DNA from: Candidatus Gastranaerophilales bacterium
GTDB taxonomy: Bacteria > Cyanobacteriota > Vampirovibrionia > Gastranaerophilales > JAILCC01
Assembly (NCBI GenBank): GCA_028696075.1
Contig: JAQVHS010000006.1
Coordinates: 1-64,000 of the forward strand
Direction: 5' to 3'
Length of the DNA: 64,000 bases
Shown: piece after piece, positions 61,956 through 64,000 of the stretch
Layout: the number at the start of each line of letters is the position of its first letter
Numbering within the stretch: the stretch's first letter is position 1
Translations under genes and position numbers: made by a program
Notes under the pieces: model-generated
What the model was told of the DNA's origin: nothing
Databases searched by the model: none
What the model saw: the letters and a program-made list of their open reading frames with translations, nothing else

Positions 61956-64000
61956 TCGTTTAATCAAACTGGCTGTTAACAAACAGCTTGTGTTTATAGC
62001 TCTTGCCGTTTTATTACTTTTAACGGGTATTTATTGCCTGAAAAATCTTGATGTAGAAGCATATCCCGATTTTACCAGTCCCATGGTGCAGGTTATTACA
62101 CAAATGCCGGGCAAGAGCGCCGAGGATATAGAGCGGCTTGCTACAATACCTTTGGAAAAGGAGTTAAACGGAATTCCACATGAGAAAAAACTTTATTCCA
62201 TTTCGTTGTTCGGGCTTTCGGTTATAAAGGTTGTTTTTGATGACGGATTGCCTTCGTCGTTAATACGCCAGCAGGTTTTAGAGCGGATTTATCAAACCGA
62301 TTTACCCGAAGGGGTCAAGCCCTCACTTGGACCTGATGCCTCTGCAATTGGTGAAATTTACCGATATACTTTGGAGTCTGATTATTATAACCCGATGACA
62401 CTGAAAGCTGTTGAAGATTGGCAAATGGAAAAACTTTTTAAACAGGTTCCGGGCGTTATCAGCGTAAACAGTTTTGGCGGTCCGATTAAGACTTACAGCG
62501 TTACTTTAGACCATGAAAAAGTCCGTTTTTATAATCTTGATGTTGGTGAAATTTTTGACGCTATTAAAGCTTCCAATTCCACAGCAGGCGGGCATTATAT
62601 TTCCAATAACGACCAGGCTTATATAGTGAGAGGGCTGGGGTTATATTCTAATATTCAAAGTATCGAAAATACGGTCATAAATTCAAAAAGCGGTATCCCC
62701 ATCAGAGTAAAAGACGTTGCAAAAGTTGAAATAAAACCATCTGTGAGAATAGGGCAGGTCGGTAAAAATTATAACGATGATGCGGTTGAGGGCATTGTTT
62801 TAATGAGAAAAGGCGAAAACCCTACAGAGGTTATTAAAAACCTTCAGAAAAAACTGCCAGAAATCAAAGCCCAGCTGCCCAAAGGCATTCATTTAGTGCC
62901 TTTTTATGAAAGAAGTGAACTTATTAATAATACAATGCATACAATCGGGCATAATGTGGTCTTGGGTATAGTATTTGTAATTATTGTGCTTTTTGCTTTT
63001 ATTTTGGACTTGCGTATTACTTTAATAGCTTCTTTGGTTATTCCTCTTTCGTTGAGTTTTGCATTTTTAATGTTTAAGCTTTTTAATATTCCGGCAAACC
63101 TTTTGAGTATGGGCGCTGTAGACTTCGGTATCATTGTTGACGGTGCTGTCATACTTATGGAAAATGTTTTCCGCGCTTTAACGTCTTATAAAGGTGAAAT
63201 GACCCGTGAAAAAAAAGAAAGTATTATTTACAAAGCGGTCAGAGAAGTTGCAAATGTCATAGTGTTTTCGACATTAATCATATTATGCTGTTTTATGCCG
63301 ATTTTTGCATTTGATTCTGTTGCCGGCAAGTTGTTTCATCCGTTGGCATTTACAATGGGATTTTGTTTGATTGGCGCTGTGTTGGCGGCTGTTTTTCTTT
63401 TGCCGCCGATCGCTGTAGTACTGATTCCTGATAAAAATCTGGTTGAAAAAGAAAACAAAATGATGGCAAAATTAACCGCTCTTTATAAAACAGCGTTAGA
63501 AAAAGTTTTTCTGCACCCTAAAAAATTTATTACGGCGACAGCAGCTATGTTTGCGAGTGCTGTTTTGATTTTCTGTTGTTTTTTGGGTTCGGAATTTTTG
63601 CCAAACCTTGATGAAGGCAATATTTGGCTCAGGGTAACGGTTTTGCCCAGAAGCTCAACAATTGCCCATTCTGTAGATATTGCACGTCAGGTAAGAGAGA
63701 TTTTGCTTGAATATGACGAAGTAAAAAACGTTATTTCCCATGTAGGCTCGGCGGATGACGGTACAGACCCAAATTTGCTCAGTAATATTGAAAATATGGT
63801 AGATTTAAAACTGGCTAAAGACTGGCGCCGCAAGTGGCACAAGGATAAACATAAACTTATTAATGATATGTCCGCAAAACTTGAGCAAATCCCCGGCATA
63901 ACAACCTATTTTACCCAGTATATTCAAGATAATGTGGAAGAAGCCGTTTCGGGTTCAAAAGGTCAGGTTGTTTTGAAAATTTACGGCAATGACCTTTATG
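61939..64000 (+). CDS. HME-RND heavy-metal efflux pump, 5' part (runs off window)
   Basis: The frame starts at ATG 61939 inside the TolC-like gene and stays open to the window end (about 687 codons). It shows the RND opening (NLDVEAYPDFTSPMVQVITQ, then the PGKSAEDIERLATIPLEKEL segment) and a membrane block with DFGIIVDGAVILMEN, the signature of metal-exporting CusA/CzcA transporters. Such pumps take Cu, Ag, Zn or Co ions. The first TM helix, periplasmic porter domain and TM2-6 are in view. The substrate cannot be named. Confidence 0.93.
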   Translation, partial: MKKRFNRLIKLAVNKQLVFIALAVLLLLTGIYCLKNLDVEAYPDFTSPMVQVITQMPGKSAEDIERLATIPLEKELNGIPHEKKLYSISLFGLSVIKVVFDDGLPSSLIRQQVLERIYQTDLPEGVKPSLGPDASAIGEIYRYTLESDYYNPMTLKAVEDWQMEKLFKQVPGVISVNSFGGPIKTYSVTLDHEKVRFYNLDVGEIFDAIKASNSTAGGHYISNNDQAYIVRGLGLYSNIQSIENTVINSKSGIPIRVKDVAKVEIKPSVRIGQVGKNYNDDAVEGIVLMRKGENPTEVIKNLQKKLPEIKAQLPKGIHLVPFYERSELINNTMHTIGHNVVLGIVFVIIVLFAFILDLRITLIASLVIPLSLSFAFLMFKLFNIPANLLSMGAVDFGIIVDGAVILMENVFRALTSYKGEMTREKKESIIYKAVREVANVIVFSTLIILCCFMPIFAFDSVAGKLFHPLAFTMGFCLIGAVLAAVFLLPPIAVVLIPDKNLVEKENKMMAKLTALYKTALEKVFLHPKKFITATAAMFASAVLIFCCFLGSEFLPNLDEGNIWLRVTVLPRSSTIAHSVDIARQVREILLEYDEVKNVISHVGSADDGTDPNLLSNIENMVDLKLAKDWRRKWHKDKHKLINDMSAKLEQIPGITTYFTQYIQDNVEEAVSGSKGQVVLKIYGNDLY

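Overview
The window is a 64 kb AT-rich bacterial chromosome segment that best fits a non-photosynthetic cyanobacterial relative (Gastranaerophilales/Melainabacteria type). This placement is an inference. It rests on gene content: a PBS-lyase-like HEAT protein, dnaN-recF without dnaA but with a likely oriC carrying cyanobacterial-style DnaA boxes, a DciA helicase-loader homologue with a zinc ribbon, a class II photolyase, a LytR-CpsA-Psr protein, a TamB-like giant protein, type IV pilus PilT and a flagellar operon. Modern photosynthetic cyanobacteria lack flagella, while some melainabacterial lineages have them. The standard code fits all genes.

Layout. 1-9.0 kb is core: the 5' end of infB with a 63-bp coding tandem repeat, a HEAT protein, an operon of a coiled-coil protein, aroE and mtaB, an LCP protein with a nitroreductase, a photolyase and an unknown protein. 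9.0-27.0 kb is an integrated accessory element of about 18 kb. It is bounded by a 17-bp direct repeat (9007-9023 and 26986-27002) that is the 3' end of a tRNA-Gln gene, and its large serine recombinase gene ends inside that repeat. Its cargo is a Panacea-type toxin-antitoxin pair, a HEPN-like protein beside a small membrane protein, an Xre-ImmA protein, several tiny ORFs, a rolling-circle-type replication protein with a DUF3987-like ATPase, an M48 peptidase, an AbiE toxin-antitoxin pair, and a resolvase/methylase-like/HTH cluster. No conjugation or virion genes are visible, so it looks like a mobilisable or satellite-like element loaded with defence and stability genes.

27.3-42.9 kb is core again: two large lineage-type unknown proteins, dCMP deaminase, a TPR-metzincin secreted protease, an FtsB/DivIC-like protein, a 1.5-kb-residue-class TamB/AsmA-like protein, RmuC, ProS, PilT and a secreted phosphoesterase. 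42.9-43.8 kb is a repeat-filled intergenic zone (REP-like 43-bp palindromes and degenerate short tandem repeats), with a fifth palindrome at 57.35 kb. 43.8-53.7 kb is a co-oriented flagellar operon: a FliK-like candidate, two FlgF/FlgG paralogues, FlgB, FlgC, a lytic transglycosylase, FliE, FliF, FliG, FliH and FlhA. A nine-codon leader ORF ending in Pro-Pro-stop sits just ahead of it.

53.7-64 kb holds hemW, a probable oriC, dnaN, recF, a second repeat zone with a duplicated 180-bp unit, a TPR protein, dciA, an iron alcohol dehydrogenase, and a TolC/HME-RND metal-efflux pair whose pump runs off the window. All functional calls come from reading translations and motifs. No database search was run.
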